Assembly (NCBI GenBank): GCA_964352425.1
Contig: CAYGRZ010000011.1
Coordinates: 1 to 33,869 of the forward strand
Length of the DNA: 33,869 bases
From: JAMWCX01 sp964352425
Lineage (GTDB): Bacteria > Omnitrophota > Gorgyraeia > 2-01-FULL-45-10
Direction of reading: 5' to 3'
This document shows, piece by piece, positions 1 through 6,757 of the stretch. Each line of letters begins with the position of its first letter. The first letter of the stretch is position 1. The notes under the pieces were generated by a model. It worked only from the letters and a program-made list of their open reading frames with translations, was not told where the DNA came from and did no database searches. A program made the translations under genes and the position numbers.

Positions 1-198
1 GCCTATGCCGAGGAGATCGTCGCCCAGGACCAGGAGCTCTGGAAGAAGAAATACGCGCCGGGCAAATACCGCACCGTCGTCATCGTCTTTGAGGGCCGGG
101 TCGTCGTCGCCGGCTACACCGACAAGGGCGCCGACTACAAGAACGCCCAGACCCTGACCGCCGGCCAGACGGCGGAGAGGACCGGAGAGGTTAAGTAG
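1..198 (+). CDS. Hypothetical protein, C-terminal fragment (start outside window)
   Basis: Frame 1 is open from the first base to the TAG at 196-198 and gives 65 residues. The visible part starts with a charged helix-like stretch (AYAEEIVAQDQELWKKKYAP), followed by an alternating hydrophobic segment (YRTVVIVFEGRVVVAGY) typical of paired beta strands, and ends in a polar tail. The codons are GC-rich and Asp/Lys/Glu-rich like the neighbours, which supports real coding. No family is recognisable from this fragment, and neither its start nor its operon can be judged. Confidence 0.6.
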   Translation, partial: AYAEEIVAQDQELWKKKYAPGKYRTVVIVFEGRVVVAGYTDKGADYKNAQTLTAGQTAERTGEVK

Positions 199-207
199 GC
201 CATTTTT

Positions 208-233
208 GACCTCGTAGATCGACCTACGAGGTC
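208..233. repeat. Perfect 10-bp hairpin after the truncated first gene
   Basis: GACCTCGTAG (208-217) is exactly complementary to CTACGAGGTC (224-233) around a 6-nt loop. A run of five T lies before the stem, not after it, so this is not a standard intrinsic terminator for the upstream + gene. On the minus strand the stem is followed by A residues. It could still stabilise the 3' end of the upstream transcript. Confidence 0.5.
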
Positions 234-277
234 GGACGGCTTACGTGAGGTGAAATAAAATATAGATACGGAACCTA

Positions 278-305
278 TTGTCAGATGTGGTGATTATGGT
301 ATACT
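278..305 (+). promoter_or_regulatory. Sigma70-type promoter of the TPS-domain exoprotein
   Basis: A TTGTCA -35 (278-283), a 16-bp spacer and a TATACT -10 (300-305) preceded by TG (extended -10, TGGTATACT). The expected start of transcription is about 311-313, on or next to the ATG at 311, so the mRNA may be leaderless or nearly so. This is a sequence match only. Confidence 0.6.
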
Positions 306-310
306 GAAAG

Positions 311-3268
311 ATGCTTATGTTCAGATCACACGCATTGCACAGGATCCTTTCGCTTGCGATCGCATTCATGTTCGCTTCCCTGCAGGTAGCATATCCGCTT
401 CCCACTGACCCTACGGTCGAGAACGGCACCGCCGACATCAAAGTCAACGGCAGCACGATGACGATCAATGCATCCGATAGGGCAGTTATCAACTATTCGT
501 CTTTCAATATCGCCGCGAATGAATCGGTCGTCATCACGCTTCCGAATGTCTCGAGTTCCATCCTGAACCGGGATCTGGGCGGCAATATGAGCACGCTCGC
601 CGGCATGCTGCAGTGTAACGGCCTCTTCATCCTGGTCAACTCCGCAGGCATCTATGTCGCGCCGACCGCGAAGATCGACGTCGGCTCTATCGTCCTCTCC
701 ACGCGCGATATCAACACGCAGGACTATATCAACAGCAATCTCGTCTTCAGGAAGATCTCGAAGGACCAGCTGGACGCTCTCCTCCTGAACGCGGGCACGA
801 TCAATATCTCGAAGGGCGGCTTCGGCGTACTCATTGCCGGCGCCGTCGAGAATCAGGGGACTATCGTCGCGCCTATCGGCAAGGTCCATTTAGCGTCAGG
901 CGATGCCGTGCGGCTCGAAATGTCAGGTGACGGGCTCATTTCGGTGGCGATAGAGGAGAAGGTCGCCAGCACCATCTACGACCACCAGGGCAGGCCCATC
1001 ACCGACGCGATAAAGAATTCGGGTATCCTCGGCAGCGGTGTCGTCGTATTGTCCGCCGAGTCGGTGACCGGAGTATTTACGAAGGCGGTCAATCTCGAAG
1101 GCCACGTCAACGCCGACTCGTTTACCGTCCGCGCGGACGGCACGGTCAGGCTTACGGCCGATGTCGTTGCTGAAAAATCGGTCTATGACGCGCCGAAGAC
1201 GGAGCTCGTCGGCACCGATCCGTATTATTTCCACGGCGACGTCACGATCTATAATTTTGAGGCAACGACGCCGGGACGCGAGATATATTTTGAGGCAGGC
1301 AGGTCCTATACATTCCCGGGGATCCTTACGCTGCGCGGTGCCTACGCCGAGCACATACGGCTCCTCTCGAGCGAACAGGGTGTGCGGTGGAATATCGATC
1401 CGCAGGGTGCGCGGGATATCAGTTACACATGGGTCGAAGACTCGTGTAATCTCAGTCCCGACAAGATCATGATGGTCGAATCGACCAACCGGGGTAACTG
1501 CGTCAACTGGGACCCGACGGCGTATTGGACCGGCGCGGTGAACGATCTCTGGTCGAATGCCGGCAACTGGAGCGGCCTCGGAGGGGGTATGCTGCCTGGC
1601 GCGGGGGACACCGTCGTGTTTGATAATACGCACGGCAGCGGGCGGCTCACCTCGGTCGTCGACACCTATGATTATTACATTGATGCGATGTTATTTGATA
1701 CGTTCGACGTGTGGCTGGGTACCTCCATCACCTTCCAGCGGAATCTTACGGCAGCAAACGGAAATATCATCAACCATACGGTCCCTGTCATAATAGGCGG
1801 CAGCGGGGCTATCACTATCGAAAATGTCAAGGCCGGCGGCAGCGTCGAGCTTGCCAACTGGGGCAGCACCATTACGCTCAACAACGGCGCTGACTTCCTG
1901 GTGAAGACCGCCAACGGCACCATCGGGCTCGGCAACGTCCACGGTACGGGGGGCAGGGACCTGACGGCGAATGCCGGCACCGGCAATGTCTTCATAGGTT
2001 CCGTCGGCGGCGTCGGAGACGACATCAACGCCGTCAGCCTTACCGGGACCGAGACACACCTCTATAACGACATCCTGACCGGCACGCTGGCCGGCTCGAG
2101 TTTTACCGCGACGGGCACTACATACCTGGAGAACGGCGTTACCATCGATACGCGCGCATCGAACGGCGATGTTTCCCTCGGTGTCGTGCGCGGGGTGGGG
2201 ACCGACAAGGACCTGACCGTGCGCGCCGGCGGTAACGCGTTCATCGGGACGGTGGGCAGCGGCAACGAGGTGAACGACGTTTATATCACGGGAGGCGAGA
2301 TCCACCTCTATGGCGATATCACGACATCGAACGCCGTCGGCAATAAGGTACGCCTGGTGGGAGCCGTAAAATTGGAAGCGGATGTGACGATGAATACGGA
2401 TACCGCAGGGACGGACGGGCCGATAACGATAACCGGCGCGGTCGACGGGGCCCATACGCTTGCGCTCAGGTCCGGCACGCAGGCCATCAGCGTTACGCAG
2501 GCGATCGGCTCCGGCACACCGCTTAGCGCCATCGACTTCGCCGGCACCACTATCGGCGTCAAGGCCGTGACTACAAGCGGCGCCCAGTCCTACAACGGCA
2601 TCACGACGGTGGCCGGCAACATCTCGGGCGGCTCAATGACTATCGGCGGTACTATGAACGCCGGTGCGTCGAACTTCACCGTGGGGGGCAGCTGGGCCAA
2701 TAGCGGCACCTTCAACGCCGGCACTTCCACCGTCGAGTTTAACGGCGCGGGCGTGTCGACGATATCGGGCAATGACAGTAACTTCAAAAATTTGAAGTGT
2801 GTCACTGCGGGCAAGGAGCTTGATTTCGCGTCAGGCACGACACAGACGGTGACCGGCGCGCTGACGCTCACGGGCGCGGCAGGTAATTACGTGAAATTGA
2901 GAAGGTCGGGCGGGGCGGGTCTCGACCAGTGGATTATTAATCCGACAGGCACGGCCGGCGTCTCCTACGTCGACCTCCAGAACTCGAACAATGCCGCCGC
3001 GCTCATCACCGCCCGGAGCTCGCTCGATAGCGGCAACAACACGAACTGGGCCATCATCGCCCCTTCTCCTGTGGTCCCGCCGGCGCAGGGCGGAGGCGGG
3101 AACCTTACCGACAGCAGCACATTTGAACGCGATACTTCTCCGGGCTTCAGTAATCCCGGCCCGTCACTCATGACTACGATGTATTCGCCGGATCTTGTCA
3201 GGCAGGCCATCATCACGATGGCAGCGATGCACGTGAACGCCGGTGAGCAGGGCAGGCCGAAAGAGTAA
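311..3268 (+). CDS. Filamentous haemagglutinin-type (TPS-domain) secreted exoprotein
   Basis: 985 residues. A signal peptide (about 1-30, hydrophobic core ending in SLQVAYPLP) precedes a TPS/haemagglutination-activity domain (about 31-290). That domain shows the usual landmarks: VNSAGIYVAPTAKIDVGSI, where NSAGI stands in for the classic NPNGI, and later GGFGVLIAGAVENQGTI. The rest is beta-helix-like. A W-rich module starts near 405 (YWTGAVNDLWSNAGNWSG). Two similar repeats contain FIGSVGG/FIGTVGS and HLYNDI/HLYGDI. A duplicated domain of about 70 residues (about 332-400 and 845-915) ends in NCVNWD and NNTNWA. The C-terminus is a Pro/Gly linker and a short tail with no beta-barrel, PEP-CTERM or LPxTG anchor, so export across the outer membrane would need a TpsB partner, which is not in the window. 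No Shine-Dalgarno precedes ATG 311 or the in-frame ATG 317. Role (adhesion or surface layer) is inferred from the family. Confidence 0.85.
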   Translation: MLMFRSHALHRILSLAIAFMFASLQVAYPLPTDPTVENGTADIKVNGSTMTINASDRAVINYSSFNIAANESVVITLPNVSSSILNRDLGGNMSTLAGMLQCNGLFILVNSAGIYVAPTAKIDVGSIVLSTRDINTQDYINSNLVFRKISKDQLDALLLNAGTINISKGGFGVLIAGAVENQGTIVAPIGKVHLASGDAVRLEMSGDGLISVAIEEKVASTIYDHQGRPITDAIKNSGILGSGVVVLSAESVTGVFTKAVNLEGHVNADSFTVRADGTVRLTADVVAEKSVYDAPKTELVGTDPYYFHGDVTIYNFEATTPGREIYFEAGRSYTFPGILTLRGAYAEHIRLLSSEQGVRWNIDPQGARDISYTWVEDSCNLSPDKIMMVESTNRGNCVNWDPTAYWTGAVNDLWSNAGNWSGLGGGMLPGAGDTVVFDNTHGSGRLTSVVDTYDYYIDAMLFDTFDVWLGTSITFQRNLTAANGNIINHTVPVIIGGSGAITIENVKAGGSVELANWGSTITLNNGADFLVKTANGTIGLGNVHGTGGRDLTANAGTGNVFIGSVGGVGDDINAVSLTGTETHLYNDILTGTLAGSSFTATGTTYLENGVTIDTRASNGDVSLGVVRGVGTDKDLTVRAGGNAFIGTVGSGNEVNDVYITGGEIHLYGDITTSNAVGNKVRLVGAVKLEADVTMNTDTAGTDGPITITGAVDGAHTLALRSGTQAISVTQAIGSGTPLSAIDFAGTTIGVKAVTTSGAQSYNGITTVAGNISGGSMTIGGTMNAGASNFTVGGSWANSGTFNAGTSTVEFNGAGVSTISGNDSNFKNLKCVTAGKELDFASGTTQTVTGALTLTGAAGNYVKLRRSGGAGLDQWIINPTGTAGVSYVDLQNSNNAAALITARSSLDSGNNTNWAIIAPSPVVPPAQGGGGNLTDSSTFERDTSPGFSNPGPSLMTTMYSPDLVRQAIITMAAMHVNAGEQGRPKE

Positions 3269-3301
3269 TAGGGGGGGGCGCGGTAGCGCCTTGCAGCACA
3301 G

Positions 3302-3333
3302 CCCCGGCGCCGTTAAGGCGTCCGGGGGTTTTT
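3302..3333 (+). terminator. Rho-independent terminator of the exoprotein gene
   Basis: CCCCGGCGCC (3302-3311), loop GTTAA, then GGCG-T-CCGGGG (3317-3327) with a single bulged T, followed by TTTTT (3329-3333). It lies 34 nt after the exoprotein stop codon and points the right way. Confidence 0.85.
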
Positions 3334-3377
3334 GTGTCAATTTTATCTGAGGATAAACCGTGAACCTATTGAAGGAG

Positions 3378-3851
3378 TTACTCCGCCATCTGGTCGACCT
3401 TGACGCTGAACGATGCCTTTCCGCCCTGGACGGCCACGATCGACGTGGGCGTCTTCACTTCGAACATTGATTTGTCCTCGTCGGCCGCTCTCGCCTTGAC
3501 CATAACCTCGCCCGCGTAGAGATCAAGGAGCGTCGTCGACATACCGGTCTTCTCGTTGGCCGTGAGCGTCTTGAGCTCCATATTGCTCGTCTCCCGCAAT
3601 TCTACGGTAGCGGTCTCTGCAGGGCCGCCAATAGTGATGAGCGCCCACGAATTCTTTCCCGTCTTGATGAAGTCGCCCTCGGCGAGCGCCGTCCTGGCCC
3701 GGCCCGGCACCCATTCGCCCATGGCAGGTTTTACCTCGACTGAGCCCTGCACTGCGGCGAGCACCGCAGTCCTCTTCGCGCTGTCCGCGTGCGACGCCGT
3801 TGCTATGAATGCCGCTAAGGTAAGTATGAGTGCAATCCGTATCGCCTTCAT
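3378..3851 (-). CDS. Exported FecR-domain protein
   Basis: 157 residues. A signal peptide (about 1-22, core IALILTLAAFIATASHA) is followed by a single FecR-like domain (about 28-150). The pattern is typical: VLAAVQGSVEVKP, then a GDFIKTGKNSWALITI segment, then VELRETSNMEL, then VKTPTSIVAVQGGKASFSV, where FecR domains usually read TP.AVAAVRGT.F.V. There is no membrane anchor and no partner sensor or sigma factor, so it resembles the free-standing periplasmic FecR proteins of environmental bacteria rather than the TonB-linked anti-sigma factor. The start is fixed by a strong AAAGGAGG Shine-Dalgarno. It has its own extended -10 promoter and is insulated from the upstream minus-strand gene by a terminator. 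Its target is unknown. Confidence 0.8.
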   Translation of the reverse strand: MKAIRIALILTLAAFIATASHADSAKRTAVLAAVQGSVEVKPAMGEWVPGRARTALAEGDFIKTGKNSWALITIGGPAETATVELRETSNMELKTLTANEKTGMSTTLLDLYAGEVMVKARAADEDKSMFEVKTPTSIVAVQGGKASFSVKVDQMAE

Positions 3852-3875
3852 GAGTGGTCCTCCTTTGTGCCCATT

Positions 3876-3881
3876 AGTATA
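3876..3881 (-). promoter_or_regulatory. Extended -10 promoter of the FecR-domain gene
   Basis: On the minus strand the sequence TGTGATATACT contains a TATACT hexamer (3881 to 3876) preceded by TGn. No good -35 is present. The predicted start is near 3869, just upstream of the AAAGGAGG ribosome site. The same 11-base TGTGATATACT string is found at the promoter of the next minus-strand gene (5040-5045). Confidence 0.5.
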
Positions 3882-3887
3882 TCACAT

Positions 3888-3926
3888 AAAAAAATTCCGG
3901 GCCTGAAAAAGTGTCAGGCCCGGAAT
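3888..3926 (-). terminator. Strong rho-independent terminator of the Ala-repeat protein gene
   Basis: A perfect 13-bp stem (3914-3926 with 3894-3906) and a 7-nt loop, followed on the minus strand by a run of T (3894 to 3888). It sits downstream of both possible stop codons (4024 and 3980) of the minus-strand gene starting at 4932, and upstream of the FecR-gene promoter. Confidence 0.9.
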
Positions 3927-4023
3927 GGAATACTTAGCCCAATAATATCACCACCTGATTATTACCGACGCCTTACTCACTATCTCTTCTTCGCGCCGTC
4001 CAAGGCGGTCTTTACCAACGCCG

Positions 4024-4932
4024 CTACCAAGGATGCCTTCGCGCTGCTTCCCGCGCCGCTTTCGCTGCTGCTTCCCGCGCCGCTTTCGCTGCTGCTTCCC
4101 GCCTCGCTGCTGCTTCCCGCGCCGCTTTCGCTGCTGCTTCCCGCCTCGCAAGCGCAGGCGCGGTCAGCGTTATTGACACCAGGCTCCACGTGCCGGTGCC
4201 GGTCAATGCATAGCAATAGGCCTCGCCAGCCATGGTATATTCCGTCCTGCTGAGCAGAACGGTTTCGCCCCCCGCCGGCCCGCCACCACCGGGCTGGCCA
4301 TAGCCGCCGACATAATACACTTTCTTCGTTTTTAACTTATCGCTCGCATCCCAATATTCGTAGGTAGACCGGCGGGTATCCCGGCCTGACCATGCGTCGA
4401 TCGATGTTTCAGTCGTGAGCCTTCCCATGCGGCCTGCCGAGGTGACGTAATAGTCCTCGTCGGCAAATTCATATGCCATAATCGTAGTGGCCGTCATAAA
4501 ATAGGCGCCATACCGGGGGTCGTAGACCCGCGTTGAGCCTGCGATAGTGGTTATGCTCATAACCCTGCCCGATGCATAAAATTGAACCGATGGGGGGTAG
4601 GTGTAGTAGCCGGTATTATGCGGATTCATATTTATCTGCAGGCCGTTCGGCAGCGTAAGGATGCCGGTGGCAGGATCGGGCGCCAGCTGAGTCTGCGCTG
4701 TCGCCGGATTAATCGGGGCCGTTGCCTGAGCGAGCGCATTTTTAGTATCGATAATATTTCCTGCGTTCTGCTGGGCCGCAGCAGCCTGCTGCACAGACAC
4801 ACCCGTTGCGATCTTTTTGGCGCTATCCAAATTTGATGTTTCCCCCGTTAGCGGATATGCGACCTGAGTCAACACACAGACAAAGACTATGACACCCGCC
4901 ACCGTCCTATTCATACCATGCATTGTTTTCAT
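4024..4932 (-). CDS. Exported protein with Ala-rich (KAAREAAA) repeat tail; tail frameshifted
   Basis: 302 residues, family not recognised. A signal peptide (about 1-28, core VAGVIVFVCVLTQVAYPLTG) ends in the same QVAYPL as the exoprotein at 311. Residues 30-70 are Ala/Gln/Asn-rich. Residues 75-250 are Tyr/Gly-rich and beta-like (for example QFYASGRVMSITTIAGSTRV and LLSRTEYTMAGEAYCY), suggesting a small secreted beta domain. The C-terminus is a helical Ala/Lys/Arg/Glu repeat built from 24- and 18-bp units. In the last repeat unit one base is missing compared with the other copies (near 4041-4044), so the protein ends as ARRHPW at 4024. Restoring the base would give a tail ASLVAALVKTALDGAKKR ending at 3980. 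The ribosome site is AGGGGGTG; the 5' leader is structured (see 4962-5021). The function is unknown. Confidence 0.75.
   Translation of the reverse strand: MKTMHGMNRTVAGVIVFVCVLTQVAYPLTGETSNLDSAKKIATGVSVQQAAAAQQNAGNIIDTKNALAQATAPINPATAQTQLAPDPATGILTLPNGLQINMNPHNTGYYTYPPSVQFYASGRVMSITTIAGSTRVYDPRYGAYFMTATTIMAYEFADEDYYVTSAGRMGRLTTETSIDAWSGRDTRRSTYEYWDASDKLKTKKVYYVGGYGQPGGGGPAGGETVLLSRTEYTMAGEAYCYALTGTGTWSLVSITLTAPALARREAAAKAAREAAARREAAAKAAREAAAKAAREAARRHPW
4041..4147 (-). repeat. Tandem repeat coding for KAAREAAA-type helix, units of 24/18 bp, last unit 23 bp
   Basis: Five consecutive units: 4130-4147 (18 bp), 4106-4129 (24 bp), 4088-4105 (18 bp), 4064-4087 (24 bp) and 4041-4063 (23 bp). All share the core GCTGCTTCCCGC on the + strand. 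The four intact units are multiples of three and keep the frame. The 23-bp unit reads GCGCTGCTT where the others read GCTGCTGCTT, a one-base loss that shifts the frame. Confidence 0.9.
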
Positions 4933-4961
4933 GACGCACCCCCTATTTATTTTGGAATAGC

Positions 4962-5021
4962 CGTTAGAGATTTCTCATCTGATGCGGCAAACCTCACTAT
5001 CTCTAACGAATGGGGTTCGCC
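4962..5021 (-). promoter_or_regulatory. Structured 5' leader, possible pseudoknot or switch, upstream of the Ala-repeat protein
   Basis: Two nested-alternating pairings lie in the untranslated leader of the minus-strand gene. CGTTAGAGAT (5008 to 4999) pairs perfectly with ATCTCTAACG (4971 to 4962). GGCGAACC (5021 to 5014) pairs with GGTTTGCC (4993 to 4986) with one G-U. Their order is A-B-A'-B', the order of an H-type pseudoknot or of two competing hairpins. The G-U pair would be an A-C mismatch on the other strand, which fits minus-strand RNA. It matches no riboswitch class I know. Confidence 0.45.
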
Positions 5022-5039
5022 TTTTTCGAGTACGCCTGA

Positions 5040-5067
5040 AGTATATCACAGAAACCGGAAAAAACAA
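5040..5067 (-). promoter_or_regulatory. Promoter of the Ala-repeat protein gene
   Basis: On the minus strand: TTGTTT (5067 to 5062), 16-bp spacer, TATACT (5045 to 5040) with an upstream TGn extended -10. The predicted transcript begins near 5033, giving a leader of about 100 nt that contains the paired segments at 4962-5021 and the AGGGGGTG ribosome site. Confidence 0.6.
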
Positions 5068-5148
5068 TGGACAATATCTAAGATTTGTATAACTTAACAT
5101 TTGTGGCACCCTCACGCGTCGGAAGACTATGCTATTCAAATATTTTTA

Positions 5149-5177
5149 TTGTATTGGCGGACCGGATTTGTTAATAT
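5149..5177 (+). promoter_or_regulatory. Possible promoter of the flavodoxin gene
   Basis: TTGTAT (5149-5154), 17-bp spacer, TAATAT (5172-5177), about 45 nt before the flavodoxin start. Both hexamers are only partial matches, but the region is AT-rich and the strand and distance fit the operon start. Confidence 0.35.
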
Positions 5178-5222
5178 AGTTCACATTCGTCCTGTTTTTT
5201 TACGAAAAAGAGGTGAATGCCG

Positions 5223-5702
5223 ATGAATATATTGATGACGTATTATTCGTTCAGTGGCAATACCGATAAAGTCGTGAACCTGTGGGCCGACAAGCTGAAA
5301 GAAGAGGGCCTCGTGGTCGTCCAGAGACTGAAGCCCAGGCAGCAGATCACGAGTTTCGGCGCGCAGTGCCGCGCGGCTTTCACCAGGCAGAGGGCGGAGC
5401 TTGAGGACGGGATCGATTATGACGCGAGCCAGTACGATCTCGTCGTCATCGGCTGCCCGGTCTGGGCGTTCGCGCCGGTGCCCGCGATGAACACGTATCT
5501 CGACAGGTTGAACGGCCTCCACGGCAAGCGCGCGATCGTCCTGCTGACCTCGGGCAGCGGGCTCGGCGTCAGGAAGTGCTTCAATAATATCAGGGTCGTC
5601 CTCGAGTCGAAGGGCGTCACCCGTATCGACGAGATCAATATTCCCGACAGGATGCAGGGCGACAGGGATTCGATCGTGTCGGCCCTTACGAAAAGCATAT
5701 AA
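5223..5702 (+). CDS. Flavodoxin-family protein
   Basis: 159 residues, the usual size of a short-chain flavodoxin. The N-terminal strand and FMN-phosphate loop are clear (MNILMTYYSFSGNT, loop S9-T14). A second cofactor-loop region follows a strand (DLVVIGCPVWAFAPVPAMNT), with the aromatic residue expected near the isoalloxazine, then strand KRAIVLLTSGSGLG. It should be a cytosolic FMN-dependent electron carrier or small reductase; the redox partner is not identified. An ATG at 5217 is also in frame, but the AGAGGTG Shine-Dalgarno leaves almost no space for it, whereas ATG 5223 has a normal 7-nt spacing. It is 16 nt upstream of the alcohol dehydrogenase, so probably co-transcribed. Confidence 0.85.
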   Translation: MNILMTYYSFSGNTDKVVNLWADKLKEEGLVVVQRLKPRQQITSFGAQCRAAFTRQRAELEDGIDYDASQYDLVVIGCPVWAFAPVPAMNTYLDRLNGLHGKRAIVLLTSGSGLGVRKCFNNIRVVLESKGVTRIDEINIPDRMQGDRDSIVSALTKSI

Positions 5703-5718
5703 TATAAAGGAATAGCGG

Positions 5719-6747
5719 ATGCGCGTAGCGATGTATTATGCGAACGATGATGTGCGGCTCCAGGAGATGGCGAAGCCGGCGGCGGGGGAGAGCGAGATCC
5801 TGGTTCGCGTCGAGGCGAGCGGCATCTGCGGCTCGGACGTGATGGAGTGGTACCGCATCCACAAGGTCCCGCTCGTCCTGGGCCACGAGATAGCGGGCAC
5901 GGTCGTCGAGGCGGGCAAGCGCGTCAGGAGCTACAAGGCCGGCGACAGGGTCGTCGTCGCCCACCACGTGCCCTGCGGCGAATGCCGCTGGTGCCGCGAG
6001 GGCCACGAGACCGTCTGCGACACACTGCGAAAGACCAATTTCGATCCGGGCGGCTTTTCCGAGTTCATCCGCGTCCCGAAGATAAACGTTGAGAAGGGCG
6101 TCTTCCTGATCCCGAGGAGCGTGTCGTTCGAGGAGGCGACGTTCGTCGAGCCGCTCGCCTGCGTCCTGCGCGGCCAGAGGCTGGCGAATTTCAAAAAGGG
6201 AAAGTCGGTCCTCGTTGTCGGAAGCGGCATCTCGGGGCTCCTCCATATCAAGCTCGCCAGGTCCAGCGGCGCGAAGAGGGTCATCGCCACCGACATCTCG
6301 GACTACCGGATCGCGGCGGCGCTGAAGGCCGGCGCGGACCATGCGATGCATGCCGGCTCGTATACGCCGGAGAAGCTGAGGGAAGCAAACGACGGATGCC
6401 TGGCGGAGCTGGTCATCATCTGCGCGGGCGCGAAAGAAGCGTTCGAGCAGGGCCTGCGGTCGGTCGAGCGCGGCGGCACGGTGCTCATCTTCACCGCGGC
6501 GGACAAGGATGCGGCGCTGCCCGTTCCGACGAACGAGATCTTCTGGCGTAACGAGATCACCGTGATGAGCTCATACGCGGGAAGCCCGCAGGACCACGTC
6601 GAGGCGCTTGAAAAAATTCGCTCGCGGAAAATCAACGTTTATGATATGATTACGCACCGATTACCCCTCGTCGAAACGGCCGCGGGATTCAAGCTCGTCG
6701 CCGACGCGCAGGATTCGTTAAAGGTCATCATCGAGCCGCAGAAATAA
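5719..6747 (+). CDS. Zinc-dependent medium-chain alcohol/polyol dehydrogenase
   Basis: 342 residues, the normal length of the medium-chain dehydrogenase/reductase family (sorbitol/threonine dehydrogenase branch). The GroES-like N-domain has catalytic zinc ligands C37 (SGICGSD) and H56-E57 (LGHEIAG) plus a VEP motif (FVEPLACVLRG). The structural zinc site is the four cysteines C86, C89, C92 and C100. The Rossmann domain carries VLVVGSGISGLLH, followed by an acidic Asp after beta-2 (VIATDIS), predicting NAD over NADP. It would oxidise or reduce a polyol, secondary alcohol or aldehyde in the cytosol; the substrate cannot be read from sequence. The ribosome site is AAAGGAAT. The neighbouring PEPCK and aldolase suggest a role in sugar or three-carbon metabolism, but that is inference. 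Confidence 0.9.
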   Translation: MRVAMYYANDDVRLQEMAKPAAGESEILVRVEASGICGSDVMEWYRIHKVPLVLGHEIAGTVVEAGKRVRSYKAGDRVVVAHHVPCGECRWCREGHETVCDTLRKTNFDPGGFSEFIRVPKINVEKGVFLIPRSVSFEEATFVEPLACVLRGQRLANFKKGKSVLVVGSGISGLLHIKLARSSGAKRVIATDISDYRIAAALKAGADHAMHAGSYTPEKLREANDGCLAELVIICAGAKEAFEQGLRSVERGGTVLIFTAADKDAALPVPTNEIFWRNEITVMSSYAGSPQDHVEALEKIRSRKINVYDMITHRLPLVETAAGFKLVADAQDSLKVIIEPQK

Positions 6748-6757
6748 GAGATATGAT

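Noticed and set aside
208..233. Intrinsic terminator of the first partial gene
   Set aside because: The stem is perfect but the T-run precedes it. Without a T-run after the stem it is recorded only as a hairpin.
3980..4216. Separate minus-strand gene of 78 residues over the Ala-repeat region
   Set aside because: Its first two thirds are the repeat read in another frame (SSSESGAG type). Only its last 18 residues make sense, as the continuation of the frameshifted gene at 4932.
4962..5021. c-di-GMP (GEMM) riboswitch
   Set aside because: The + strand has a GGCAAACC string, which recalls GEMM, but the partner motif GACGCAAAGC is absent and the strand is opposite to the gene served.
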